From NCBI GenBank assembly GCA_035534295.1, contig DATLSE010000011.1:1-6363 (forward strand): a stretch of 6,363 nucleotides of DNA, read 5' to 3'. This document shows positions 1-5,265 of the stretch, in pieces. Numbering within the stretch: position 1 is the stretch's first letter; each line of letters starts with the position of its first letter. The notes below the pieces were generated by a model that worked only from the letters and a program-made list of their open reading frames with translations, did not search any database and was not told where the DNA came from. This stretch comes from DATKQJ01 sp035534295. GTDB taxonomy: Bacteria; Chloroflexota; Dormibacteria; Dormibacterales; Dormibacteraceae. The position numbers and the translations under genes are program-made.

Positions 1-1067
1 AGCTCTTGAACCATGCGCTCGGCGGCAGCGCGCAGCTGGGGGCGACAAAGGCGCGAGTCGGCCAGCGCGAAGGCGACGGCCAGGGCGGCGTTCCAGGAGA
101 CGTAGAGCCGCCGGTCAACGGCGGGCGGGGTGATGGCGGCGCGGGATGTCGCGTCCCCCAGGTAGTAGGCCTCGTCGGCGTCCTGACTACCCCCGTAGAG
201 GCCAGTTTCGGGGTCGAGCAGGACCCGATCCAGGTAGCGCACGGCGCCGTCCAGGATCTCGCCCGGGCCACTCAAGGCCAGGGCCTCGATCAACCCGGCG
301 TGGTCTTCCAGCATCTTTTCAAAGTGGGGAACGCTGAAGTCGCGGGTGGTCGAATAGCGGTAGAAGCCGTCCTCGACCTGGTCGTACATGCCGCCCGACG
401 CCATGGCCGTAAGCGAGTGCTGGGCCATGGCCATGAGCTCAAAGTCGCCGCTCAGGATCGAGCGCTCGGCGAGAAGGCACAGGGCTTCAGCCTGGGGAAA
501 TTTGGGCTCGCGCCCAAAGCCGCCGAACTCGCGGTCGTAGCCCGCCTTGAGCGATGAAACCACGCCTTGGACCAGGTTCTCCTCGGGGGCCCCGGGCCCC
601 GCCTCCCCCGCGTCCGTAAGCGAGCCAGACTCCCTCTCGCGCTCGGCCAGACGGCGGCTGATCTCCTCTTTATGGGCGGAGTAGTAGTCGGCGATGCGAC
701 TTGCCACGTCGATCATCTGGCCCGGGTTGATGTATGTGCCTCCACCCAAGACCTCGCCCTCGGGGGTCAAGAAGGCGGTGCTGGGCCAGCCTCCCAGGTT
801 GTAGCGGTGGTCGACGTCGGGCCTCTGGTCGCGATCGACGCGGATGGGAAGGAAGCGCTGGCGTATGAGCTCGAGCACCGATGGGTCCGAATACGTGGTC
901 TCGTCCATCACGTGGCACCAGTGGCACCAGACCGCGGAGATCGAGAGCAGGATGGGACGCCCCGCCTCGGCGGCGGCGGCGAAGGCTTGGGTGGAGTACT
1001 GGCGCCAGGGGATCTCGGCCGCCCGGTTGGGCCGGGGAGAGAAGTGAAATCCCGCCTGACCCTCCAT
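1..1067 (-). CDS. DUF255 thioredoxin-domain protein (YyaL/SPATA20 family), 3' part cut by window edge
   Basis: The first 355 residues of a DUF255 protein are visible: an N-terminal thioredoxin-like domain followed by the start of an alpha/alpha-barrel resembling glycan-processing enzymes. The family's reaction is not established. Seen: FHFSPRPNRA at 7-16, the redox motif WCHWCH with Cys48 and Cys51, VDRDQRPD at 77-84, GGWPSTAFLTPEG at 92-104 with the expected cis-Pro95, FGGFGREPKFP at 181-191, GGMYDQVEDGFYRYS at 225-239, VPHFEKMLEDHAGL at 246-259, SQDADEAYYLG at 294-304 and SWNA at 324-327. The ATG at 1067 is chosen because an in-frame TAG lies four codons upstream; only a weak AGG precedes it. 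Family members usually run to 600-700 residues, so roughly half is missing to the left. Only about 20 residues separate SQDAD from SWNA, where YyaL-type proteins have a much longer insert, so this looks like the compact FSPRPNR subfamily. It is the third gene of the thiamine operon. The family call is firm; the function is unknown. Confidence 0.93.
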   Translation of the reverse strand, partial: MEGQAGFHFSPRPNRAAEIPWRQYSTQAFAAAAEAGRPILLSISAVWCHWCHVMDETTYSDPSVLELIRQRFLPIRVDRDQRPDVDHRYNLGGWPSTAFLTPEGEVLGGGTYINPGQMIDVASRIADYYSAHKEEISRRLAERERESGSLTDAGEAGPGAPEENLVQGVVSSLKAGYDREFGGFGREPKFPQAEALCLLAERSILSGDFELMAMAQHSLTAMASGGMYDQVEDGFYRYSTTRDFSVPHFEKMLEDHAGLIEALALSGPGEILDGAVRYLDRVLLDPETGLYGGSQDADEAYYLGDATSRAAITPPAVDRRLYVSWNAALAVAFALADSRLCRPQLRAAAERMVQE

Positions 1068-1086
1068 TACCGAAGCCTACCCAATG

Positions 1087-1101
1087 CCGGCCTCGGGCCG
1101 G
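1087..1101 (-). other. Perfect intercistronic hairpin between thiD and the DUF255 gene
   Basis: CCGGCC-CGA-GGCCGG on the minus strand forms a 6-bp perfect stem with a 3-base loop. It begins two bases after the thiD stop codon and ends 19 bases before the DUF255 start. No T-run follows, so it is not a standard intrinsic terminator. It could protect an mRNA 3' end, mark a processing site or lower downstream expression. The pairing is seen directly; the role is inferred. Confidence 0.5.
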
Positions 1102-1103
1102 TT

Positions 1104-1904
1104 CTAGCTCGGGCGCAGGCGGTGCATGGGGTTGACCGGACCGTGACCCGAGCCCAGCTCCAAGCTCCAGCGGATGGCCTCGGTGATGAACGCCTTGGCC
1201 GCCTCCACGGCGGAGATCAGATCCTGGCCCCGGGCGAGCCCGGCCGTGATCGCCGCGCTGTAGGTGCAGCCCGAGCCGTGGGTGTTGGAGGTCTTGATGC
1301 GCTCGGCCGAAAACCAGCTCACCCGCTCGCCGTCGAAGAGCACGTCGTCGGCGCCGGCCTCACCCTCGGCGTGCCCCCCCTTGATCAGCGCCGCGCGGCA
1401 CCCCATCCGGACCAGATCCTGGGCCCCCCTCTCGCGCTCCTTGGGGCTTTCAAGGCTGCGCCCGAGCAGGATCTCGGCCTCGGGCAGATTGGGCGTCAGG
1501 ACGTGGGCCAGGGGCAGGAGGCGGGAGCGAAGAGCGCCGACGGCGTCGTCGCGCAGAAGCTTGGCCCCGCCCTTGGCCACCATGACCGGATCCACCACCA
1601 GGGGGCGGGGGGGATGCTGGCTCAGGGCCTGGACCACCGATTCGATGATGGCCGAGCTGGAGAGCATCCCGGTCTTCACCGCCCGGGGCTTAAGATCCCT
1701 CATCACGGCGGTGATCTGGGCTTCAATCAGCTGGAGCGGCATCTCCTCGATCGCGCTCACCCCGCGCGTGTCCTGGGCTGTGACCGCGGTCACCGCACAG
1801 GTCCCGTGGCAGCCCAGGGCGGCGAAGGTCTTGAGGTCGGCGGCGATGCCGGCCCCGCCGCCCGAGTCCGAGCCCGCGATGGTCAGCGCCACAGGCAGGA
1901 TCAC
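1104..1904 (-). CDS. thiD: Hydroxymethylpyrimidine/phosphomethylpyrimidine kinase
   Basis: ThiD phosphorylates 4-amino-5-hydroxymethyl-2-methylpyrimidine (HMP) and then HMP-P, using ATP, to give HMP-PP for thiamine phosphate synthase; it is cytoplasmic. The 266 residues match the usual family length. Ribokinase-fold motifs appear in order: TIAGSDSGGGAGIAADLKTF at 8-27 (substrate side), VVDPVMVAKGGA at 103-114, TPNLPEAEILLG at 137-148, IKGGH at 174-178, and THGSGCTYSAA at 208-218, which carries the anion-hole glycines and the conserved Cys213. The GTG at 1904 is chosen because homology begins there (ILPVALTIAGSD) and GGAGGG lies ten bases upstream. The same frame stays open far upstream inside the permease gene, but that translation is arginine/proline-rich shadow sequence. 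The GTG overlaps the permease stop as GTGA, so translation is probably coupled. No thiE or thiM is in view, so the rest of the pathway must be elsewhere. Pyridoxal kinase is the nearest alternative but fits the motifs less well. Confidence 0.96.
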   Translation of the reverse strand: MILPVALTIAGSDSGGGAGIAADLKTFAALGCHGTCAVTAVTAQDTRGVSAIEEMPLQLIEAQITAVMRDLKPRAVKTGMLSSSAIIESVVQALSQHPPRPLVVDPVMVAKGGAKLLRDDAVGALRSRLLPLAHVLTPNLPEAEILLGRSLESPKERERGAQDLVRMGCRAALIKGGHAEGEAGADDVLFDGERVSWFSAERIKTSNTHGSGCTYSAAITAGLARGQDLISAVEAAKAFITEAIRWSLELGSGHGPVNPMHRLRPS

Positions 1905-1920
1905 CGGACCTCTGCCCTCC
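1901..1920 (-). promoter_or_regulatory. Shine-Dalgarno and GTGA stop/start overlap coupling the permease to thiD
   Basis: On the minus strand, GGAGGG (1920-1915) lies ten bases before the GTG at 1904, and AGAGG lies nearer still. The permease TGA (1903-1901) is embedded in GTGA, so a ribosome ending the permease is positioned to start thiD. This decides the thiD start and suggests that riboswitch control of the permease extends to thiD. Confidence 0.75.
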
Positions 1921-3319
1921 TCTGAGTGCTGGGGGTGCGGGAGCGCAGGGCGAGATAGACCGCGGCGGCAACCAGGGCGGAGACGATTCCGGAGAGGTCG
2001 GCCTGGTGCAGGGCCCCGATCAGGGGCTGGTTCAAGGCGTGAATGCCGGGGAAGATGTTGGGGTAGTTGACGAACAGAAGGCTTAGAAGCGTGCCCGCCG
2101 CCCAGGCCAGGAGCGCGGCCTTGGGCTGGGGCCCAAAGACAAAGAAGAAGGAGAGCAGCACGACCGCCGCCCAGGCCGGGGCCCAAAGGTAGGTCAGGAT
2201 CAAGAACTGCTCGTAGGCGGAGTGAAAGTCGTGGAAGACCACGGCGTAGCTCGAGAGCAGCGCGCCCAGGACCCCGCACCCGAGCGCGGTCTGCCAGCGG
2301 CGGAGGCGGATGCCCATGGTCAGAGCCACCAGCCCGGCCGTGTACACGTCCAGGTAGTTGGCCCAGATCTCGCCCAGGATGACGAAGAGGAAGAAGGGCA
2401 CCGAGACCCAGAGCGGCGCGTGGCGGGTGACGATCGAGAGCACGCCTCCGTTGGGGTCGGCGGCGAGCTTGGGGTCGATGGTGGGGATCAGAAGGCCGAA
2501 CAGTCCCAGCACCAGCATGGGCAGTGCGATACCTAGGACCGGCCACAGGGTGACCCCGAACCGACTCGATCCCGCCGGCAGGTAGCGCGAATAGTCGCTG
2601 GCAAACGGGTACCAGGAGGCGACCAGGGCGAAGCAGACCATGAAGCCGAGAACGAAGGCGCCGGGATAGTCGGCGCCGTGCACGCTGGGTCCGCTCGACC
2701 AGTGGAAGCCTTTGGCCAGGGCCACGAACAAGACCAGACTCAGGACCAAAAAGACGATGGCGCCGAAGGTCTCAAAGACCTGGATCGTGCGGTGGCCGTA
2801 GACCGCGACCAGCACCGAGACGCCCGCGATCAGGACCACGAGCGGGAAGGCGGCGCGGGAGGCGATCGCCGCCGCTCCGGCCAAATCCAGCAGCTGGACC
2901 CCGGCCTGGGCCGCGATCACCGAGTCGACGGCGAACCAGCCCACGGCCAGGAACAGCGTTAAAAAGGCGCCCAGACGGGCGCCGCGAAGTCCAAACACGC
3001 CGCGCGTGAACACCACCTGGGGCAGCCCGCTGGCGGGACCGGTGTTGCTCAAAAGCCCGAGCAGGATGGCGGCGGCGATGCTCCCGGTCAGGACCGCGGC
3101 CAGTCCGTCCCAGACCCCGAGGCCAAAAAAGCTGGTCAGCAGGCTGGCCGTGAGCAGGCTGGCGTAGTTGATGAACGCTCCCGCCCAGATGAAACCCAGA
3201 TCGCGCGGGCGGCCTCGCCGCTCCGCCTCGGGGATGGCATCGATGCCGTGGCCCTCGATCCGGAACAGCTCCTGCTCTTCAGCCGGGCTCGACCCCGCCG
3301 ACGACGGCAATGTTTCCAT
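1901..3319 (-). CDS. cytX: NCS1-family permease, probable hydroxymethylpyrimidine transporter CytX
   Basis: This is a 472-residue nucleobase:cation symporter-1 family membrane protein (cytosine/purine/thiamine-type permease). Seen: cytoplasmic N-terminus with GHGIDAIPEAERRG at 23-36; the signature GLPQVVFTRGVFGLRG at 98-113; SWYPFASDYSRYLP at 235-248; NYLDVYTAGL at 321-330; and about 12 hydrophobic segments, for example near 42-65, 72-90, 117-140, 158-175, 184-202, 219-236, 256-280, 303-318, 343-360, 372-396, 402-418 and 442-458. The ATG at 3319 is chosen because GGAGG lies eight bases upstream and homology starts soon after; an in-frame ATG at 3370 lies inside the riboswitch and would encode its RNA core. 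Its position directly behind a TPP riboswitch and overlapping thiD makes a thiamine precursor, most likely HMP, the inferred substrate. The fold alone would also allow cytosine, a purine, allantoin or thiamine. The family is certain; the substrate is inferred from context. Confidence 0.9.
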   Translation of the reverse strand: METLPSSAGSSPAEEQELFRIEGHGIDAIPEAERRGRPRDLGFIWAGAFINYASLLTASLLTSFFGLGVWDGLAAVLTGSIAAAILLGLLSNTGPASGLPQVVFTRGVFGLRGARLGAFLTLFLAVGWFAVDSVIAAQAGVQLLDLAGAAAIASRAAFPLVVLIAGVSVLVAVYGHRTIQVFETFGAIVFLVLSLVLFVALAKGFHWSSGPSVHGADYPGAFVLGFMVCFALVASWYPFASDYSRYLPAGSSRFGVTLWPVLGIALPMLVLGLFGLLIPTIDPKLAADPNGGVLSIVTRHAPLWVSVPFFLFVILGEIWANYLDVYTAGLVALTMGIRLRRWQTALGCGVLGALLSSYAVVFHDFHSAYEQFLILTYLWAPAWAAVVLLSFFFVFGPQPKAALLAWAAGTLLSLLFVNYPNIFPGIHALNQPLIGALHQADLSGIVSALVAAAVYLALRSRTPSTQRRAEVR

Positions 3320-3320
3320 G

Positions 3321-3331
3321 TCTCCTCCCTC
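3321..3331 (-). promoter_or_regulatory. Shine-Dalgarno of the permease embedded in the riboswitch 3' strand
   Basis: GGAGGGAGGAGAC immediately precedes ATG 3319, with GGAGG about eight bases away and AGGAG nearer. The same AGGG forms the 3' strand of riboswitch helix P4, pairing with CCT at 3353-3351. There is no room for a separate terminator hairpin, so control is probably translational: TPP binding would lock the site away. Confidence 0.75.
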
Positions 3332-3412
3332 CGCCGGCATTACCCGGATCAGGTGAACGGTCGGCCTCAAGGGCCCTCTCAGCCGCCTTCCGGCAGCTCC
3401 CGCGTCCCGCTT
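3322..3412 (-). promoter_or_regulatory. TPP riboswitch (THI element) controlling the cytX-thiD operon
   Basis: The minus strand carries the conserved THI-element parts in order. GGGAGC opens a perfect P3 stem: GCTGCC (3397-3392), GGAA loop, GGCGGC (3387-3382). CTGAGA (3382-3377), the pyrimidine-sensing segment, follows. An optional extra GGCC/GGCC stem sits at about 3375-3363. Then comes the core ACCTGATC (3354-3347), P5 as CCGG (3347-3344) and CCGG (3337-3334) around GTAATG, and the closing GCGGAGGGA. P2 is short (CGG with CCG at 3360-3358). The outer helix P1 cannot be drawn with confidence by eye. The established role is that TPP binding represses thiamine synthesis or transport genes. The three bases left before the start codon point to translational rather than transcriptional control. 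Confidence 0.95.
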
Positions 3413-3464
3413 GCAGCCCCAAGTCTAAAGCCAGACCAGGTGGCGTATCCGCGAACCTGATCCG
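3345..3464. repeat. Inverted 10-base repeat copying the riboswitch core
   Basis: CGGATCAGGT (plus strand 3345-3354) is the complement of the riboswitch core ACCTGATCCG. The plus strand repeats that core exactly as ACCTGATCCG at 3455-3464, about 100 bases away in the opposite orientation. It is followed there by a CCGC/GCGG mini-stem and a GA-rich run (GGGGACGAGGAA), similar in order to the end of the real riboswitch. No CTGAGA element accompanies this second copy. Confidence 0.6.
3422..3427 (-). promoter_or_regulatory. Possible -10 box for the thiamine operon
   Basis: TAGACT on the minus strand keeps the TA...T positions of a sigma-70 -10 element. It would place the transcript start near 3415, just before the riboswitch begins. 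No convincing -35 is seen 16-18 bases upstream (GGATAC or nearby), so this is a weak candidate supported mainly by its position. Confidence 0.3.
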
Positions 3465-3667
3465 CCTACGCGGTGGGGACGAGGAACTGCCGGGATGACC
3501 AGCGCACGACTTCTGACCGAAGGGCGGTACCAGGGCGCCATCCAGGGACCGGATCTGCGCGGGTACCCCGGATCGGGTGCGGCGCCGCGCCCATCGGCCG
3601 CCCCCTCGACAGCATCGCCTGCTCGAGCCCGGCGGCTACGGCGAGTTGCGCCCGGGGGGAGAGGAAC

Positions 3668-3691
3668 AAAACTCGGTCCCCGAGCGGTTTT
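3668..3691. terminator. Terminator-like hairpin directly in front of trxB
   Basis: CTCGG (3672-3676), loop TCC, CCGAG (3680-3684) forms a 5-bp stem. It is flanked by AAAAC (3668-3672) and GTTTT (3687-3691), which can extend it around a small bulge. On the minus strand the stem is followed at once by TTTTG, the layout of a short intrinsic terminator; on the plus strand the T-run comes two bases later. It may stop antisense transcription, attenuate trxB, or partly hide the start region. The stem is short, so the strength is uncertain. Confidence 0.4.
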
Positions 3692-3698
3692 GACCCTC

Positions 3699-4649
3699 GT
3701 GGAAGACTTCGACGTCATCATCGTCGGCGGGGGACCGGCCGGGCTTGCCGCCGGACTCTATGCGGCGCGCATGAATCTCAAGGCGGTGCTCATCGACCGC
3801 GGTCCCCTGGGCGGCCAGTTGCTCAACACCGAGCTGATCGAGGACTACCCCGGGGTGCGCTCCATCCTGGGCCATGAGCTGGCCGAGAAGATGGCCGAGC
3901 ACGCGCGCGAGTTTGGGCTCGAAATCCGCGACTTCATGGCGGTGGAGGAGATCGACCCCGCTCCGGGCCAGGCCATGCGCCGGGTGCGGACCGAGGACGG
4001 CCAGGAGCTCCAGGCCCCGGCCCTGATCATGGCCGCCGGCGGCCTGCCCCGAAAGATCGACGTGCCGGGCGAGGCCGAGCTCGCCGGTCGCGGAGTGTCC
4101 TACTGCGCGGTCTGCGACGGCGCCTTCTTTCGCGACCAGGCCCTGGCCGTGATCGGCGGAGGCGACGCCGCCCTGGAGGAGGCCGACTTTCTGACCCGAT
4201 ACGCATCGCGGGTGTACGTCATCCACCGCCGCGACTCGTTTCGCGCCCAGAGCGTGTTGCAGGATCGGGCCCGGGCCAACCCCAAGATCGAGTTCATCAT
4301 GGACGCCCACGTGCAGGCCATCCTGGGCGAGGACAAGGTGCGCGCGGTGCGCTACGAGCGCGAGGGCAAGGTATCGGAGTTGGAGGTGGGCGGCGTGTTC
4401 ATCTTCGTCGGCTTCCTGCCCAACTCGGGCGTGATCAAGGGCCACCTGGAGCACGACTCGGCCGGCTACCTGATCACCGACCGCGACATGAACACCTCGG
4501 TCGAGGGCCTCTGGGCGGTGGGCGACGTGCGCGCCCAGCTGACCAAGCAGATCGCGACCGCGGTCGGGGATGGGACCACGGCGGCGGTCGCCGCCTCCAA
4601 CTACCTGACCCGGCTCAAGGACACCTCCCACCCCGCCGGCGTGGCCTGA
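3699..4649 (+). CDS. trxB: NADPH-thioredoxin reductase
   Basis: A low-molecular-weight flavoprotein that passes electrons from NADPH through FAD and a disulfide to thioredoxin in the cytoplasm. From GTG 3699 it has 316 residues, the usual family size. Seen: FAD-binding GGGPAG at 10-15; GGQLLNTELIEDYPG at 38-52; the redox centre YCAVCDG with Cys136 and Cys139 (the common form is CATC); the NADPH-binding GGGDAALEEADFLT at 153-166; HRRDSFRA at 176-183, whose arginines normally hold the NADPH 2'-phosphate; and the C-terminal FAD site GLWAVGDV at 270-277 with KQIATAVGDGTTAA at 283-296. The start is uncertain: TTG 3690 lies in a hairpin and gives three extra residues, while ATG 3495 has a good ribosome site but adds a 68-residue low-complexity Pro/Ala/Arg extension with poor codon bias. 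GTG 3699 gives the typical N-terminus MEDFDVIIVGG, though no clear Shine-Dalgarno precedes it. It is transcribed alone, divergent from the thiamine operon and convergent with the next gene. Confidence 0.95.
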   Translation: MEDFDVIIVGGGPAGLAAGLYAARMNLKAVLIDRGPLGGQLLNTELIEDYPGVRSILGHELAEKMAEHAREFGLEIRDFMAVEEIDPAPGQAMRRVRTEDGQELQAPALIMAAGGLPRKIDVPGEAELAGRGVSYCAVCDGAFFRDQALAVIGGGDAALEEADFLTRYASRVYVIHRRDSFRAQSVLQDRARANPKIEFIMDAHVQAILGEDKVRAVRYEREGKVSELEVGGVFIFVGFLPNSGVIKGHLEHDSAGYLITDRDMNTSVEGLWAVGDVRAQLTKQIATAVGDGTTAAVAASNYLTRLKDTSHPAGVA

Positions 4650-4659
4650 GTCTCAGGCC
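4643..4659. terminator. Perfect palindrome shared by two convergent gene ends
   Basis: GGCCTGAG-T-CTCAGGCC is a perfect 17-base inverted repeat (7-bp stem with a 3-base loop in RNA). It contains the trxB stop TGA (4647-4649) and reaches the last base of the opposing gene's TAG (4661-4659). The two stops are nine bases apart. No T-run follows on either strand, so efficient intrinsic termination is doubtful; a bidirectional end-forming or mRNA-stabilising hairpin is the inference. Confidence 0.55.
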
Positions 4660-5222
4660 TAGGGCTCGGCCGCTCCCGAGATCGTGACCTCGCCGTTTCC
4701 GAAGGCGACTTTAAGTCCGCTGAGCCCGCTCTGGCTCAGCACCAGGGACTGGTGGAGCGCGGCCTCGATCTGGGTCACCAGGGCTGAGGGGGCGCTCATC
4801 GAGCCCAGGCGGACGTCGCTCAGGTGCAGCGCGGGCTCGCCGCCCGAAATAACGATCGAGGCCCGCAGGTAGAGCGGAAACGACTGCCCGGCCAGCGTGG
4901 CCGTGCCCGTGCCCTCGATGTAACCGGCGGAGCTCGAGTGCAGGATCAAATTTGAGATCGGGCTGCCGGAAAGGTCCTGATCGGCCAGGCTGGTCAGCTC
5001 CGAGTCGGTGAAGGTCTGGCTCACCGGCTGCGGCTGGCCGCTCGAGCGCGCCAGGCTCAAGGCCTGGCTCAACTTATCGATCTTGGCCTGGGCCTGCTGG
5101 GCCGAGGTCTGGCTCGCCGCCACCGGGTGGAGCTGGACGTAGGGCTGGGTGGCCGAGTGGTAGGCGTAGGCTCCAGCTCCGGCCAGGATCACGAGGAGCA
5201 CGAGAAGCGCCTTAAAGATCAC
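4659..5222 (-). CDS. Small membrane-anchored extracytoplasmic protein, YpmS-like (DUF2140-like)
   Basis: A 187-residue protein not recognised with certainty. Seen: a short cytoplasmic start with Lys4, one hydrophobic segment at about 5-21 with no lipobox cysteine (signal anchor or uncleaved signal peptide), and a Gln/Ala/Ser-rich linker at 34-68. A beta-rich domain follows: FTDSELTSLADQDL at 71-84, then GYIEGTGTATLAGQSFPLYL at 100-119, alternating strands, and LHLSDVRLGSMSAP at 132-145. That order (a 'do not sit in the membrane' helix, an accessory-gene-like strand, LxLxxVxLGxxxxP, then a helix) resembles YpmS/DUF2140 proteins of Gram-positive bacteria; this is a by-eye similarity. The start is GTG 5222, which keeps the positive residue before the membrane segment; a GGAG lies 14 bases upstream, rather far. 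It follows the DUF3048 gene after 43 bases on the same strand and is probably co-transcribed with it, suggesting a shared envelope role. Confidence 0.7.
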   Translation of the reverse strand: MIFKALLVLLVILAGAGAYAYHSATQPYVQLHPVAASQTSAQQAQAKIDKLSQALSLARSSGQPQPVSQTFTDSELTSLADQDLSGSPISNLILHSSSAGYIEGTGTATLAGQSFPLYLRASIVISGGEPALHLSDVRLGSMSAPSALVTQIEAALHQSLVLSQSGLSGLKVAFGNGEVTISGAAEP

Positions 5223-5255
5223 CCGGGGTGAGCCCGCTCCGCTTTCAGCCCCCGG
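5223..5255 (-). other. Possible hairpin in the gap before the small membrane-protein gene
   Basis: CCGGGG (5255-5250) can pair with CCCCGG (5228-5223) on the minus strand, enclosing a 21-base loop that contains the only GGAG near the GTG start at 5222. It ends directly against the start codon. Such GC-only matches arise easily in this genome, so a regulatory role is speculative. Confidence 0.25.
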
Positions 5256-5265
5256 AGCATCGGTG

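Larger units (their letters stand above)
3413..3698. other. Divergent intergenic spacer between the cytX operon and trxB
   Basis: About 290 bases with no supported gene. It should hold both divergent promoters, but only a weak -10 candidate (3422-3427, minus) can be named. It also contains the inverted core copy (3455-3464) and the trxB leader hairpin (3668-3691). The frame in front of trxB stays open back to ATG 3495, which has GAGGAA eight bases before it. However, about a third of its codon third positions are A or T, with codons such as AGA, CTA and CGA, unlike the near-uniform G/C of trxB itself. A 67-codon minus-strand frame (3669-3466, TTG start) has higher third-position GC but no recognisable product. 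Confidence 0.6.

Noticed and set aside
567..1925. Long plus-strand frames antisense to the DUF255, thiD and permease genes (also 6-557).
   Set aside because: They are mirror frames of well-supported minus-strand genes, with Gly/Ala/Asp/His/Arg-rich translations typical of GC-rich shadows and no recognisable motifs.
1104..2546. A longer reading of thiD starting at 2546 (480 residues).
   Set aside because: Everything before GTG 1904 overlaps the permease in another frame and translates to Arg/Pro/Ala-rich shadow sequence. ThiD homology and a Shine-Dalgarno fit GTG 1904.
3320..3370. ATG 3370 as the permease start.
   Set aside because: It lies inside the riboswitch, and the extra 17 residues are a translation of conserved RNA core bases. 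ATG 3319 has the proper ribosome site.
3430..3480. GGTTCGCGGA on the minus strand looked like a tRNA T-loop.
   Set aside because: The flanking five-base stem does not pair, and no acceptor, anticodon or D arm can be drawn.
3521..3531. AGGGCGGTACC on the plus strand resembles the T-box motif AGGGTGGNACC.
   Set aside because: The tRNA-pairing TGG is CGG here, no matching CCC strand follows, no specifier stem is visible, and trxB is not a T-box-type gene.
3646..3674. TTGCGC followed by an A-rich run as a trxB promoter.
   Set aside because: The -10 match is poor (AAAACT-like) and the A-run belongs to the hairpin; too weak to list as a feature.
3495..3698. ATG 3495 as the trxB start.
   Set aside because: It has a fair GAGGAA site, but the added 68 residues are low-complexity with poor third-position GC and fall outside the normal TrxB length. 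Kept as an alternative only.
3636..4631. A 331-residue minus-strand frame opposite trxB, and a 286-residue plus-strand frame at 5371-6231 opposite the DUF3048 gene.
   Set aside because: Both are antisense to genes with clear family motifs and show no motifs of their own.
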